Numbered from the stretch's first letter, positions 1 to 8,043 are shown. The stretch: DNA of 32,033 nucleotides from Phycisphaerales bacterium (GCA_027083355.1 JALWOY010000009.1:1-32033); one strand, 5' to 3'. Numbers and translations: made by a program. The notes: generated by a model not told the origin, from the letters alone.

Positions 1-775
1 GGTTCGCGGGGGAAGTGGGGGGCGTTGAGAGGTTTGGCGGGGTGGTCGATGCCGAGGGCGGTGTGTAGACCAGCCGCTCGCCCTGATCGACACGGAGGTA
101 GGTGATCTTTTCGCGTTTCTCGTTAAGCACGACGTAGACGCCCCGGCCCGTGAAGTCGACGCGGTCGGTGTGGACATGCAGCCGGCCCTCGGTCTCGAAC
201 ATCAGGACGTCGAGATCGAAATGGAGCGGCTCGTCGGTCGTCGCGGTGAGCAGTGGGGGGGTGGTTTCCGGGTCGGGTCTGTCGTCCGAGGCGGCGTACC
301 GCCGAACACGGACGTGGCCCTTCAGCACGCCGCTCTCGGGGGTGTCTTCGCCGGCGGGGATATAGAACCGCCCCTCGTCGGCCTCGATGTACCACGCGGT
401 CCCGTCGTCGGCGAAGAGCCAGGCCCGCGGGGCGTCGGCGTTGCGGTGGAGCGGGCCGTCCGGGTCGAGCCGGGCGACGGCGATCTCGGCGACGAGGCGG
501 GTGGGGTCGTCCTTGTCCATGCGTTGGACGACCATCCCCTCGCCGGACTCGCCCTGCTCGCCGAGGATCTGCATGATGTCCTGCGCCTCGATCGCCGCGC
601 CGCGGTCGTCCTCGCTGGTTTCGGTGTGGTTCGAGGAGAGGAAGAAAAACACGGCCGCGATCGCGATCGTGACAGTGACGCTCATCGCGAGGGTGATCGA
701 GCGGGTTGACGCGCCGGGTCTCGTCGCGGCGCCGGGAAAGTCCGGGTCGCGCTGCCCGCCGGGTGGGCTGCTCAT
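1..775 (-). CDS. lptC: LptC-like lipopolysaccharide export protein (partial, runs off the window)
   Basis: The frame from ATG at 775 stays open for 258 codons to the window edge, so the C-terminus is missing. A short polar N-terminus is followed by one membrane segment at about residues 26-46 and a beta-rich periplasmic-type region. That region includes WYIEADEGRFYIPAG and GVLKGHVRVRRY near residues 125-165, in the style of the LptA/LptC/OstA fold. LptC is the inner-membrane-anchored bridge that passes lipopolysaccharide from LptB2FG to LptA. The start overlaps the kdsC stop as ATGA (775-772), which suggests translational coupling. In E. coli kdsC, lptC and lptA are also adjacent, and this context is the best support. 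The visible part already exceeds E. coli LptC (191 residues), so an LptC-LptA fusion or an extended LptC is possible. Family assignment is by motif style and neighbourhood, not by alignment. Confidence 0.68.
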   Translation of the reverse strand, partial: MSSPPGGQRDPDFPGAATRPGASTRSITLAMSVTVTIAIAAVFFFLSSNHTETSEDDRGAAIEAQDIMQILGEQGESGEGMVVQRMDKDDPTRLVAEIAVARLDPDGPLHRNADAPRAWLFADDGTAWYIEADEGRFYIPAGEDTPESGVLKGHVRVRRYAASDDRPDPETTPPLLTATTDEPLHFDLDVLMFETEGRLHVHTDRVDFTGRGVYVVLNEKREKITYLRVDQGERLVYTPPSASTTPPNLSTPPTSPAN

Positions 776-1329
776 GGGCGATCGTATCCTTCGAGCAATC
801 CCGCGAGCAGGCCTTTGCGCTGCAGCAGATATTCGACCAGTTCTCGCACGACACCCCGCCCGCCGGGCTTCGTGCCGACCCAGGCGGCGGCCTCGATCAC
901 GGGTTGCTGGGCGTCGGAAGGGGCGGCGGCCAGCCCGGCGCGGCGCATCGCCGACAGGTCGAGCCAGTCGTCCCCGATGTACGCCATCCGGTCGGTCGCC
1001 ACGCTTGTTCTTTGTGCGAGTTGTTCGAGGGCGGCGCCCTTGTCGGCGACGTGGTGCATGTGGTGCGTGATGCCGAGTTCTTCGGCGCGTCGTTCGACCA
1101 CGGGCCCGCCGCGGGCGGTGATGATGGCGCTGCCGAAGCCGGCCTTGTGCCAGAGCGAGAGGCCGAACCCGTCGCGGACGCTGAATCGTTTGAGTTCGCG
1201 TCCGTCGGAGTCGTAGATGATCTCGCCGGGGGTGAGCACGCCGTCGACGTCCATGACGAGCAGCTCGATCTGTTCCGCGTCGGTGTTCGTGTCGGGCTTT
1301 GCGTCGTTGCCGGCCATGGGGTGCATCAT
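772..1329 (-). CDS. kdsC: 3-deoxy-D-manno-octulosonate 8-phosphate phosphatase (KdsC)
   Basis: This cytoplasmic HAD-superfamily phosphatase removes phosphate from KDO-8-P, giving KDO for the lipopolysaccharide inner core. The product has 185 residues (E. coli KdsC has 188) and no cap domain, as expected for type C0 HAD enzymes. HAD motif 1 is MDVDGVLTPG with nucleophile Asp27 and Asp29. Motif 2 is IITARGG with Thr71, motif 3 Lys is probably Lys97 (DKG), and motif 4 is IGDDWLD with Asp120 and Asp121. The ATG at 1329 overlaps the stop of the upstream membrane-protein gene as ATGA, so this start is preferred over the Met codons just inside. The stop overlaps the lptC-like start in the same way. 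The gene is therefore the middle of a tightly coupled three-gene unit. KdsC-type and related C0 phosphatases are hard to separate by sequence alone, but the lptC-like neighbour favours KdsC. Confidence 0.88.
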   Translation of the reverse strand: MMHPMAGNDAKPDTNTDAEQIELLVMDVDGVLTPGEIIYDSDGRELKRFSVRDGFGLSLWHKAGFGSAIITARGGPVVERRAEELGITHHMHHVADKGAALEQLAQRTSVATDRMAYIGDDWLDLSAMRRAGLAAAPSDAQQPVIEAAAWVGTKPGGRGVVRELVEYLLQRKGLLAGLLEGYDRP

Positions 1330-2399
1330 CCTATCAGAGCGTCGTCGGGCAGCGGGCCGGGTTCGGCGGTCGAGACGGCGGCGCGGAAGACCGCCCGTTC
1401 GAGCCGGCCCTGTTCGAGCGTCGCCCAGAGCGGGATGACTTTAAGCGCCCGGCGTTGGGCCATTGTGCCAAGCATGGCCTGCGGGTCATTTGTTGCAGCG
1501 TTCTGCAAGAGATCCTTTTCGGCTTTCGACAGATTTGATTCATCCTCGGCTTCGGGTTCTGCATCGGGATGTGTCGGGTGCCAGCCGCCGATGAGCAGTT
1601 CCTTTCGGCGGAGATCGAGCCGGACCGGGCGATCGTTGACGGTGTGGATCTCGACGGTTGGCTTGGTCCCGGCGAACCCGAACCGGACGATATCGACCCG
1701 TCCCGGCGCGACACGCAGATACGCGGGGTGGATGTAACTCCAGATGACGGGAAAGAGCAGCATAACGGCGATGATCGCGAGCAGGGAAGGGACGTCGATG
1801 ATCCGTCGAGCCGCGAGCTGGATCAGCCCGTTGAGCAGGATGGGCCAGATCGTCATGGCGACCACGAGCCAGACCCTCGCGGATTTGTTGTCGATGTACG
1901 CCATCGCGGTTCGGCGCGTGGTCTTCCAGACACGGAAAATCTCCGGCTCGAATGCCCCCTCGTCCTCCGGAATCAGTTTTTTCATGGTTTCGATCTGATC
2001 GGGCCAGCAGATCACGTTCACGTCGGCCGTGGGGTCCATGTCGAGGGTCAGCGTGAGGGCGCTCATCGTCCGGCGGTAGCCTCGGGCCATGGCCCGTACG
2101 ACCGCCACGAGCATGGCGATGGAGATGGCGGCCGCGGGCAGGACGCGTGCGGTCGGCGGCAGCCACGGGTAGTTCGCCGTGGCGAAGAAGATGATCAGGC
2201 ACACGCCGACGCCGAACATGATGAGCCAGGGGATCACGGCCATCGACCCGCCCAGCAACGCCGCGCCGCCCTTGACCCCGCCCTGTGAAAAGACGACGCG
2301 TCGCCGGGGTATTGGGGGGAGATCCGGGGAGGATGCCGGGGTGGCGTCCGGGACGTGCGAGTCGGGGCCGGCGGGTTGTTGGGATGGCTGGAAACTCAT
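1326..2399 (-). CDS. Four-helix membrane protein of unknown function, first gene of the kdsC-lptC unit
   Basis: I do not recognise this 357-residue protein. A Pro/Ser-rich N-terminus of about 45 residues is followed by two hydrophobic segments (about 50-74 and 86-104). A soluble stretch (about 105-175) precedes two more segments (about 176-196 and 204-224). The C-terminal cytoplasmic-type part (225-357) begins with a beta-rich stretch (YLRVAPGRVDIVRFGFAG) that recalls bacterial PH-like domains, and ends with a charged tail containing an acidic cluster near 279-290. The start at 2399 (MSFQPSQQ) is chosen because the frame upstream lies in the gyrB promoter region. There is no clear Shine-Dalgarno sequence, but TACACA ends 8 bases before the ATG. 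The stop overlaps kdsC as ATGA, so coupling suggests a link to the cell envelope. Function is unassigned. Confidence 0.8.
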   Translation of the reverse strand: MSFQPSQQPAGPDSHVPDATPASSPDLPPIPRRRVVFSQGGVKGGAALLGGSMAVIPWLIMFGVGVCLIIFFATANYPWLPPTARVLPAAAISIAMLVAVVRAMARGYRRTMSALTLTLDMDPTADVNVICWPDQIETMKKLIPEDEGAFEPEIFRVWKTTRRTAMAYIDNKSARVWLVVAMTIWPILLNGLIQLAARRIIDVPSLLAIIAVMLLFPVIWSYIHPAYLRVAPGRVDIVRFGFAGTKPTVEIHTVNDRPVRLDLRRKELLIGGWHPTHPDAEPEAEDESNLSKAEKDLLQNAATNDPQAMLGTMAQRRALKVIPLWATLEQGRLERAVFRAAVSTAEPGPLPDDALIG

Positions 2400-2526
2400 T
2401 GAATCGATGTGTATCCGCGGGCGAACCGGCCCCGGGCGACCTATCATCAGCGGCCGAACACCGGCGGCCGATTCTACTGGATCAACCGGGGGCATTCGAG
2501 TCTGTCTTCAGGAGGCAAGCGACCCG

Positions 2527-5190
2527 ATGGCCGAGACGAACAAGGCGAACAACGGCTACGGGGCCGAGCAGATCAAGGTGCTCGAGGGCCTCGAGGCCGT
2601 TCGGAAACGGCCCGGCATGTACATCGGCGGGACCGGTGTCGGTGCGTTGCACCATCTCGTCTACGAGGTTGTCGACAACTCAATCGACGAGGCGATGGCG
2701 GGCTACGCGACCACGGTCTCCGTTTCGATCGAGGCGGACGGCTCGTGCCGCGTCGCCGACGACGGGCGTGGTATCCCCGTCGATCCGGTCCGCAATGACG
2801 ACCCGACGCTCGACGGGAAATCGGCCGTCGAGATCGTGATGACCAAGCTCCACGCGGGGGGCAAGTTCGGGCAGGAAGGCTCGGCGTACAAGGTCTCGGG
2901 CGGTCTGCACGGGGTGGGGGTGTCGTGCGTCAACGCGCTGAGTGAATACCTCGAAGTCGAGGTCCACCGCGACGGGAAGATCCACGCCATGCGTTTCGAG
3001 CGCGGGGTGGTGGTCGAGCCGCTGCACGTGGTCGGCCCGATCCCCGATGGCGCCCGCCCGACCGGGACCATCGTCGAGTTCAAGCCGGACCCCGAGATCT
3101 TCGAGGATACCGATTTCCGGTACGAGACGCTCGAGGCGCGCCTGCGTGAGCTGTCGTTCCTGAATCCCGGGGTGACGATCCGCCTCACCGACGAGCGTGT
3201 CGGTCCCGACGGCAAGCCCCGCGCCTCGACGTTCCGCGCCGAGCAGGGGCTGCCGGAGTATGTCGAGCACCTGATGAAGGGCAAGAACGCGGTGTCCAGC
3301 CCCGTGTTCATCCGGCGGGAGTTGCCCGAGGAGAACCTCATCTGCGAGGTCGCGCTGCAATACCACGACGGCTATTCCGAGAACGTGCTCTCGTTCGCCA
3401 ACAACATCAACAACGTCGACGGCGGCACGCACGCCTCGGGGTTCAAGGTCGCTCTGACGCGGACGCTGAATAGCTACGCCCGCAAGGCCGGCATCATCAA
3501 GGACAAGGACCCGACCCCCACGGGCGAGGATCTCCGCGAGGGGCTGGTGGCGGTGGTCTCGGTCAAGCTGCCCGATCCCGCGTTCAACAACCAGCCGAAA
3601 GAGAAACTGCTCAACCCCGAGATCGAGCAGTTCGTTTCGCAGGCCGTGAGCGAAACGCTGGGCGAGTGGCTCGAGACCCACCCGGCGGAGGCGAAAAAGA
3701 TCTGCCAGCGGGGCATCGTCGCCGCGCAGGCGCGCGAGGCGGCCCGCAAGGCGCGTGAGCTGACGCGTCGCAAGACCGCGCTCGACTCGGGCTCGATGCC
3801 CCACAAACTGCGGGACTGCAAGACGAAGGACGTCGACCGGGCCGAGCTGTTCCTCGTCGAGGGTGATTCCGCGGGCGGCAGCGCCACGCAGGGGCGCAAT
3901 GTCGACAACCAGGCGATCCTCCCGCTGCGGGGCAAACTCCTCAACGTCGAGAAGGCCCGGATCGACAAGGTACTCGGGTTCGAGGAGATCCGCACGCTCA
4001 TCAGCGCGCTGCGGTGCGGCATCGGGCCGGACTTCGACATCTCGAAGCTCCGCTACGGGCGTGTGATCATCATGACCGACGCCGACGTGGACGGGAGCCA
4101 CATCCGCACGCTGCTGCTGACGTTCTTCTTCCGGCAGATGCCCGAGTTGATCCGCCGGGGGCACGTGTATTGCGCCCAGCCGCCGCTCTATCAGATCACG
4201 TTCGGCAGCGGGAAGAAGAAGCAGAGCCGGTACGTGCTCAACGAGCGTGAGCTCGCATCGACCCTGACGGAACTCGGGCTGGAGAAAGCCCGGTTGCTCG
4301 TCCGCGACATCGAGGGCTGGACAACCGACGGCTCCCGCCCGGAGAACGCCGTCGGGGGCGAGCCGAGGGTGATCCGGACCATCGAAGGGGCGGACCTGCG
4401 CCAGGCGGTCCGTCTGCTCACCCGGCTGACGGAACTCGTCCAGATCGCCGAGCGCCGGGGTGTGCCGTTTGTCGACCTGCTGGCCACGCGTCGCGACGGC
4501 GTCCTGCCCACGCACCAGGTTACCTGCGGGGCGGCGACGATCCACGCGTGGAGCGAGGAAGAAGCACTCGGGATCGTCGAAAAACGCGGCTGGCGTGTGG
4601 CGGATCTTGTCGACGAGCCGGGCGACCCGGGGGCGGACGGTTCCCCTCGGGCCGAGGGCGGCACGCCGGCGGCCTCCGGGCCCGTGGCGACGGTCCGGGA
4701 GCTACACGAGAACAAGGAACTCGCCACGGTGTTCGGGCAGCTCGACACCCTCGGCGTTTCGATCGACGACTGGGCGCTCGTGCAGGAAGAGTCCGTCACG
4801 GGTGAACGTCTCCCGACCCGGTTCGCGTGGGAGATCATCTCCTCCACGGATCGTGCTGAACAAGCCGACCCGGACGGTGAAGATGGCGCGCCCGTGTCGA
4901 GTCGTGACCGGGTGGTGGAGGCGGCGAACCTGCCCGCGATCCTGGCGACGCTGCACGATATCGGTCGTCGGGGGCTGGAGATCAAGCGGTTCAAGGGGCT
5001 GGGCGAGATGGACGCCGAGCAGCTGTGGGAAACCACGATGGACCCCGCAAACCGGACACTGCTCCGCGTGAACTGGACGCAGGCCGGCGACGCCGACGCG
5101 CTGTTCAGCGTGCTGATGGGCGAGCAGGTCGAGCCACGCCGCAGGTTCATCGAAGAACACGCCCTGGACGTGAAAAACCTCGACGTGTGA
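2527..5190 (+). CDS. gyrB: DNA gyrase subunit B
   Basis: GyrB supplies the ATPase and part of the cleavage centre of DNA gyrase, which introduces negative supercoils. The GHKL ATPase domain has Glu47 and Asn51 in EVVDN, DDGRGIP at about 78-84 and GLHGVGVSCVNALS. The transducer domain follows. The TOPRIM domain has EGDSAGG (Glu445) and DADVDGSH with metal ligands Asp518, Asp520 and Asp522. The C-terminal signature RFKGLGEM is near residue 821 and the end resembles other GyrB tails. At 887 residues it is longer than E. coli GyrB (804). The excess lies in the insert between QPPLYQ (about 553) and RFKGLGEM. The ATG at 2527 has AGGAGG at 2510-2515, and the Ile-Lys-Val-Leu-Glu-Gly start of the ATPase domain follows closely, so the longer upstream frame is not used. 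The gene is divergent from the membrane-protein gene, and gyrA is not in the window. Confidence 0.98.
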   Translation: MAETNKANNGYGAEQIKVLEGLEAVRKRPGMYIGGTGVGALHHLVYEVVDNSIDEAMAGYATTVSVSIEADGSCRVADDGRGIPVDPVRNDDPTLDGKSAVEIVMTKLHAGGKFGQEGSAYKVSGGLHGVGVSCVNALSEYLEVEVHRDGKIHAMRFERGVVVEPLHVVGPIPDGARPTGTIVEFKPDPEIFEDTDFRYETLEARLRELSFLNPGVTIRLTDERVGPDGKPRASTFRAEQGLPEYVEHLMKGKNAVSSPVFIRRELPEENLICEVALQYHDGYSENVLSFANNINNVDGGTHASGFKVALTRTLNSYARKAGIIKDKDPTPTGEDLREGLVAVVSVKLPDPAFNNQPKEKLLNPEIEQFVSQAVSETLGEWLETHPAEAKKICQRGIVAAQAREAARKARELTRRKTALDSGSMPHKLRDCKTKDVDRAELFLVEGDSAGGSATQGRNVDNQAILPLRGKLLNVEKARIDKVLGFEEIRTLISALRCGIGPDFDISKLRYGRVIIMTDADVDGSHIRTLLLTFFFRQMPELIRRGHVYCAQPPLYQITFGSGKKKQSRYVLNERELASTLTELGLEKARLLVRDIEGWTTDGSRPENAVGGEPRVIRTIEGADLRQAVRLLTRLTELVQIAERRGVPFVDLLATRRDGVLPTHQVTCGAATIHAWSEEEALGIVEKRGWRVADLVDEPGDPGADGSPRAEGGTPAASGPVATVRELHENKELATVFGQLDTLGVSIDDWALVQEESVTGERLPTRFAWEIISSTDRAEQADPDGEDGAPVSSRDRVVEAANLPAILATLHDIGRRGLEIKRFKGLGEMDAEQLWETTMDPANRTLLRVNWTQAGDADALFSVLMGEQVEPRRRFIEEHALDVKNLDV

Positions 5191-5403
5191 CCGGGCCGAT
5201 CGGTTCGAGGGGTGCAACCTCGGCTCGTCGAGCCGTATGAACGCCTCTATGCACTCTCGTTGGCCGGCTTGCCCGATAATTGTTGCGCGGGTCGTTGAGA
5301 CCGCCGGGCCGGCCCGTTTCGGCGTCCGATTCGGTGGGACGTGTTGAGCCGGCGTGTGGCTCCGTCGATCGGCATAAGGAATCTCGAATCGAAGGGAGTT
5401 CCG

Positions 5404-6543
5404 ATGGCGGGTCAGCGTGGCGGTTCCGGTGCGGGGCGGGCGAACACGCTCGGGTTGCGTGACAACGAGCTGAATCAGCTCCGCAATGAGCTCGAACAGG
5501 GGCGGGGCAGGGGCGCTGCCAACAGGGTGTATTCACGCTGGCAATACAACGCCAGCTCGGTGCCGGTGCGGATCATTCATCCCGCGGGCAACGAGATGAA
5601 CGTCCGGATGGCGTGCCGGAACCTGTCCAAGGGCGGCATCGGGCTTCTCCACAGGTCGTATCTTCACCTCGGGACACGATGCGCGGTCACACTGAACCAC
5701 CCGTCGAACGGCGATATCGAGATCCCCGGCGAGATCGTCCGCTGCATCCACATCAAGGGCATGATCCACGAACTGGGCGTCAAGTTCGACGAGGAGATCG
5801 ATATCCGCGATTTCATGCGGCCGGACCCGCTCAACGAAGTCTTCGCGATCGAATCGATCGATCCTTCGACGCTCGTGGGAACGATCCTGCTCGTGGAAGA
5901 CAGCGAGATGGACACCCGGCTCGTCAAGCATTTCCTCCGCGACACGCAACTGCGCGTCAAACACGCGGAGACGATCGAGGAGGCCGAGCAGGCGGCTATG
6001 AGCGGTGTGGGGCTGATCCTGTGTGATATCCATCTGGGCAACGAGAACGGCGGCGATCTCGTCAAGAAGCTGTACGAATCGGGGTCGTCCACGCCGCCGA
6101 TCGTGATGACCAGCGCCGACACGAGCGAGTCGACACACAACCTCGTTTCACACCCCGGCGTGAAGGGTTTTCTGGCCAAGCCGTTCTCGCAGGAGAACCT
6201 GATCCGGGCCGTCGCGGAGTTCTTCTCCGAGCCCGTCGAGGGGGAGAACGGCGGGTCCCCCGGCGGCACAACGATCGATCGTCAGGTCTACGACGCCTTG
6301 ATGCCGGAACTGGCCAAGACGGTGGAGAAACTCAAGCAGGCCGCCGACTCGGGCGATTCTCCGAGCGTGCTTTCCCTGCTTATGCAGCTGAAGGGCGTCG
6401 CGCCGCTGCTCGGCCTATCGGACCTGGCGATGCTGCTCGAAACGATCACGATCCAGATGTCGATGTCGCCCGATATCGAGGCGGTGCGGGAGCAGATCGC
6501 AGAAGTGGTCGAGTGCTGCAAAAAAGCGGCTTCGGGTGCCTGA
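5404..6543 (+). CDS. PilZ + receiver + HPt-like regulator, first paralog
   Basis: This 379-residue protein combines three parts. A PilZ domain (about 38-145) has both c-di-GMP signatures, RVYSR (Arg41, Arg45) and NLSKGG (Asn73, Ser75, Gly78). A response-regulator receiver (about 158-276) keeps the phosphorylation residues: acidic pair Glu165-Asp166, phospho-acceptor Asp208, Thr236 and Lys259. A C-terminal helical region (about 291-379) contains MQLKGVAPLLG, which matches the HPt core pattern HxLKGSAxxLG except that the phospho-histidine position is Met327. The protein should bind c-di-GMP and could be phosphorylated on Asp208, but the tail cannot act as an ordinary phosphotransfer domain. The start at ATG 5404 has GAAGGGAG just upstream; an in-frame extension to 5341 lacks such a site. 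There is no signal peptide or membrane segment, so it is cytoplasmic. A close paralog lies downstream on the same strand. The target is unknown. Confidence 0.9.
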   Translation: MAGQRGGSGAGRANTLGLRDNELNQLRNELEQGRGRGAANRVYSRWQYNASSVPVRIIHPAGNEMNVRMACRNLSKGGIGLLHRSYLHLGTRCAVTLNHPSNGDIEIPGEIVRCIHIKGMIHELGVKFDEEIDIRDFMRPDPLNEVFAIESIDPSTLVGTILLVEDSEMDTRLVKHFLRDTQLRVKHAETIEEAEQAAMSGVGLILCDIHLGNENGGDLVKKLYESGSSTPPIVMTSADTSESTHNLVSHPGVKGFLAKPFSQENLIRAVAEFFSEPVEGENGGSPGGTTIDRQVYDALMPELAKTVEKLKQAADSGDSPSVLSLLMQLKGVAPLLGLSDLAMLLETITIQMSMSPDIEAVREQIAEVVECCKKAASGA

Positions 6544-6664
6544 AGCGGGGGAGTCGCACGAACCGCCGGGTCGGGCGGATTCCTATTTTCGTGATCACGA
6601 GGGGATCAAGCCGGAGGAACCGGACGACATCGACGATGGGGCACGGGTTGAGGAGGCGTTGTGA
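6536..6664 (+). CDS. Possible 42-residue protein bridging the two PilZ-receiver genes
   Basis: A small frame from GTG 6536 to TGA 6664 fills the whole gap between the two PilZ-receiver genes. Its start lies inside the last codons of the first gene, and its stop overlaps the GTG start of the second as GTGA (6661-6664). The predicted peptide is hydrophilic and acidic. It begins VPEAGESHEPPG, contains DSYFRDHEG and ends GARVEEAL. No strong Shine-Dalgarno sequence precedes GTG 6536, so translation would depend on coupling to the upstream gene. I recognise no family. The alternative is that this is ordinary spacer which happens to be open, or a leader whose translation tunes the second gene. The 4-base overlap and clean reading are the only support. 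Confidence 0.35.
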   Translation: MPEAGESHEPPGRADSYFRDHEGIKPEEPDDIDDGARVEEAL

Positions 6665-7785
6665 CGGGGCGTTCCGATCGGACAGCGAGTGAGCGGGCCA
6701 GGCTGAACTCGCTCAATCTGTCGAGCAAGAAGCTCGAACAGGTTCTCGACCTGCTCGACCGAGGGGCGGGCCGGGGTGTGAACGCGGGCCGCATCGATGC
6801 CCGCTGGCCCTTCCGTCAGGCCTCCGTCCCCGTGCAGATCGAGCACCCCGGCGGGTCGTGCGTCGAGGTCCGCATGGCCTGCAGGAATCTGTCGAAATCA
6901 GGCATCGGTCTGCTGCACAACGGATACATCCATAACGCCACGCGCTGTGTTGTTTCTCTTCCCCATCCCCAACACGGGGATGTCCCCGTCGCGGGCGAGG
7001 TCGTCCGCTGTCAACACCGCGGGGGCGTGCTGCACGAGATCGGCGTGCGTTTCGATCACGAGATCAACCCCCGGAACTACATCAGGCCCAACCCGTTGCG
7101 TGAATTGTTCGCGGTCGAGCGTGTCGATCTGCCTTCGCTCCAGGGGAACGTGCTCTATATCGAGCCGAACGGGCTGGACGCCCAGCTGTTCAAGCATTTC
7201 ATCCGAGAGAGCAAGATCAATCTCCGCCTGACCGCGGATTACGACGAGGCGGTCGAGATCGCCCGGGGCGGGGTCGATCTGATCCTGAGCGAATTCCGGC
7301 TCGGCGAGAACACGTGCGAGGACCTCGCGATACTTCTGCGTGCGGAGAACATCGCCACCCCGATCCTGATTTGCAGCAACGATTACGGCGGGCATGTGCT
7401 GGAGCTGATCGACGGCCGACGTGTGCAGGCCTATATCCGCAAGCCGCTCGATCAGGAGAAAGCGGGCAGAGCGCTGGCCGAATTCCTCACCGCCGAAAAG
7501 GGTGATATGAAAACGTCCTTCGGCGAAGTGGACGGAGAGCTTCTCCGGGCGATCCGCCCCGAGCTGATCCGCTGCGCCAAGGCGATCGAGAAAGCCGTCG
7601 AACGGAACCAGCCCATGGAAGTGCTCGGCACCTGCATGCAGCTGCAGAGCAGCGCCGAGTCGATCGGGATGGGCGAGCTCAAATGGGAGATCGACACCGT
7701 TGTCGGGCACATCTCGGAAAAGATGGAGCTGAAGGGCGTCGCCGTCGAGATCCAGCAGATCATCAAACGCTGCCGGGCGGCGTGA
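6661..7785 (+). CDS. PilZ + degenerate receiver + HPt-like regulator, second paralog
   Basis: This 374-residue paralog of the preceding gene has the same order of parts. The PilZ domain (about 42-145) has RIDAR (Arg44, Arg48) and NLSKSG (Asn76, Ser78, Gly81), so c-di-GMP binding is likely. The receiver-like domain (about 162-278) is degenerate. The acidic pair has become Glu168-Pro169, and the phospho-acceptor aspartate is replaced by Glu211 in LILSEFRLG, while Ser239 and Lys261 remain. The tail repeats the HPt-like pattern as MQLQSSAESIG, with Met326 at the phospho-histidine position. Glu in place of the receiver Asp often mimics a permanently phosphorylated state, but that is inference here. 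GTG 6661 is the first possible start after an in-frame stop at 6649. AGGAGG lies at 6651-6656 with only 4 bases of spacing. The stop codon and that of the convergent small gene lie in a short inverted repeat (GTGAAC/GTTCAC, 7782-7808). Confidence 0.88.
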   Translation: MTGRSDRTASERARLNSLNLSSKKLEQVLDLLDRGAGRGVNAGRIDARWPFRQASVPVQIEHPGGSCVEVRMACRNLSKSGIGLLHNGYIHNATRCVVSLPHPQHGDVPVAGEVVRCQHRGGVLHEIGVRFDHEINPRNYIRPNPLRELFAVERVDLPSLQGNVLYIEPNGLDAQLFKHFIRESKINLRLTADYDEAVEIARGGVDLILSEFRLGENTCEDLAILLRAENIATPILICSNDYGGHVLELIDGRRVQAYIRKPLDQEKAGRALAEFLTAEKGDMKTSFGEVDGELLRAIRPELIRCAKAIEKAVERNQPMEVLGTCMQLQSSAESIGMGELKWEIDTVVGHISEKMELKGVAVEIQQIIKRCRAA

Positions 7786-7804
7786 ACCCTCCGGGGGGCG
7801 GCGT

Positions 7805-8035
7805 TCACCGCACGCCGAGCCGCGACAGCGCGATCATCCACCACCGCGCCGCGTGACGCCGGCCCGAGGGTCTGCTCATCAGCCGATCGAATCCGCCCGT
7901 GTGTGTGGGCTTGGCGGGGATGCGTGGATAGCGCGTGCTGCTGCGGAGCGCGATCGTGAGCCAGGCGGAATGCTCCGCCCGATAGCGCGCGCCGGCGTCC
8001 AAGATCTCGCCCCGTTTCCAACTCCCGAGCCGCAT
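7805..8035 (-). CDS. Small basic protein of unknown function, 76 residues
   Basis: The frame from ATG 8035 encodes 76 residues that read like a real compact protein: MRLGSWKRGEILDAGARYR, then SAWLTIALRSSTRYPRIPAK, with a basic Trp-rich C-terminus (RRHAARWWMIALSRLG). It has no signal peptide or membrane segment and I know no family for it. There is no Shine-Dalgarno sequence, but TACACT at 8044-8049 sits 8 bases before the ATG, as for other suspected leaderless genes here. That is why this start is preferred over one at 8134. It is convergent with the second PilZ-receiver gene and divergent from the PEP-CTERM-like gene. Support is protein-like composition plus the promoter-like box; an alignment to other Phycisphaerales would settle it. 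Confidence 0.5.
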   Translation of the reverse strand: MRLGSWKRGEILDAGARYRAEHSAWLTIALRSSTRYPRIPAKPTHTGGFDRLMSRPSGRRHAARWWMIALSRLGVR

Positions 8036-8043
8036 GGTGCCGC

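Noticed and set aside
123-854. Minus-strand frame of 243 codons over the LptC-like gene
   Set aside because: It is Arg/Pro-rich, overlaps kdsC out of frame, and the neighbouring frame gives a membrane anchor and LptC-like strands coupled to kdsC.
2680-4545. Long open frame of 621 codons on the minus strand opposite gyrB
   Set aside because: It is a high-GC antisense shadow: the plus strand is unmistakable gyrB and the antisense peptide is an Arg/Leu/Asp-rich sequence without any motif.
5191-5403. c-di-GMP riboswitch upstream of the first PilZ gene
   Set aside because: No GEMM-type conserved core was seen; the gap has only a GATAAT box near 5275 and a CGGCTC/GAGCCG hairpin near 5220.
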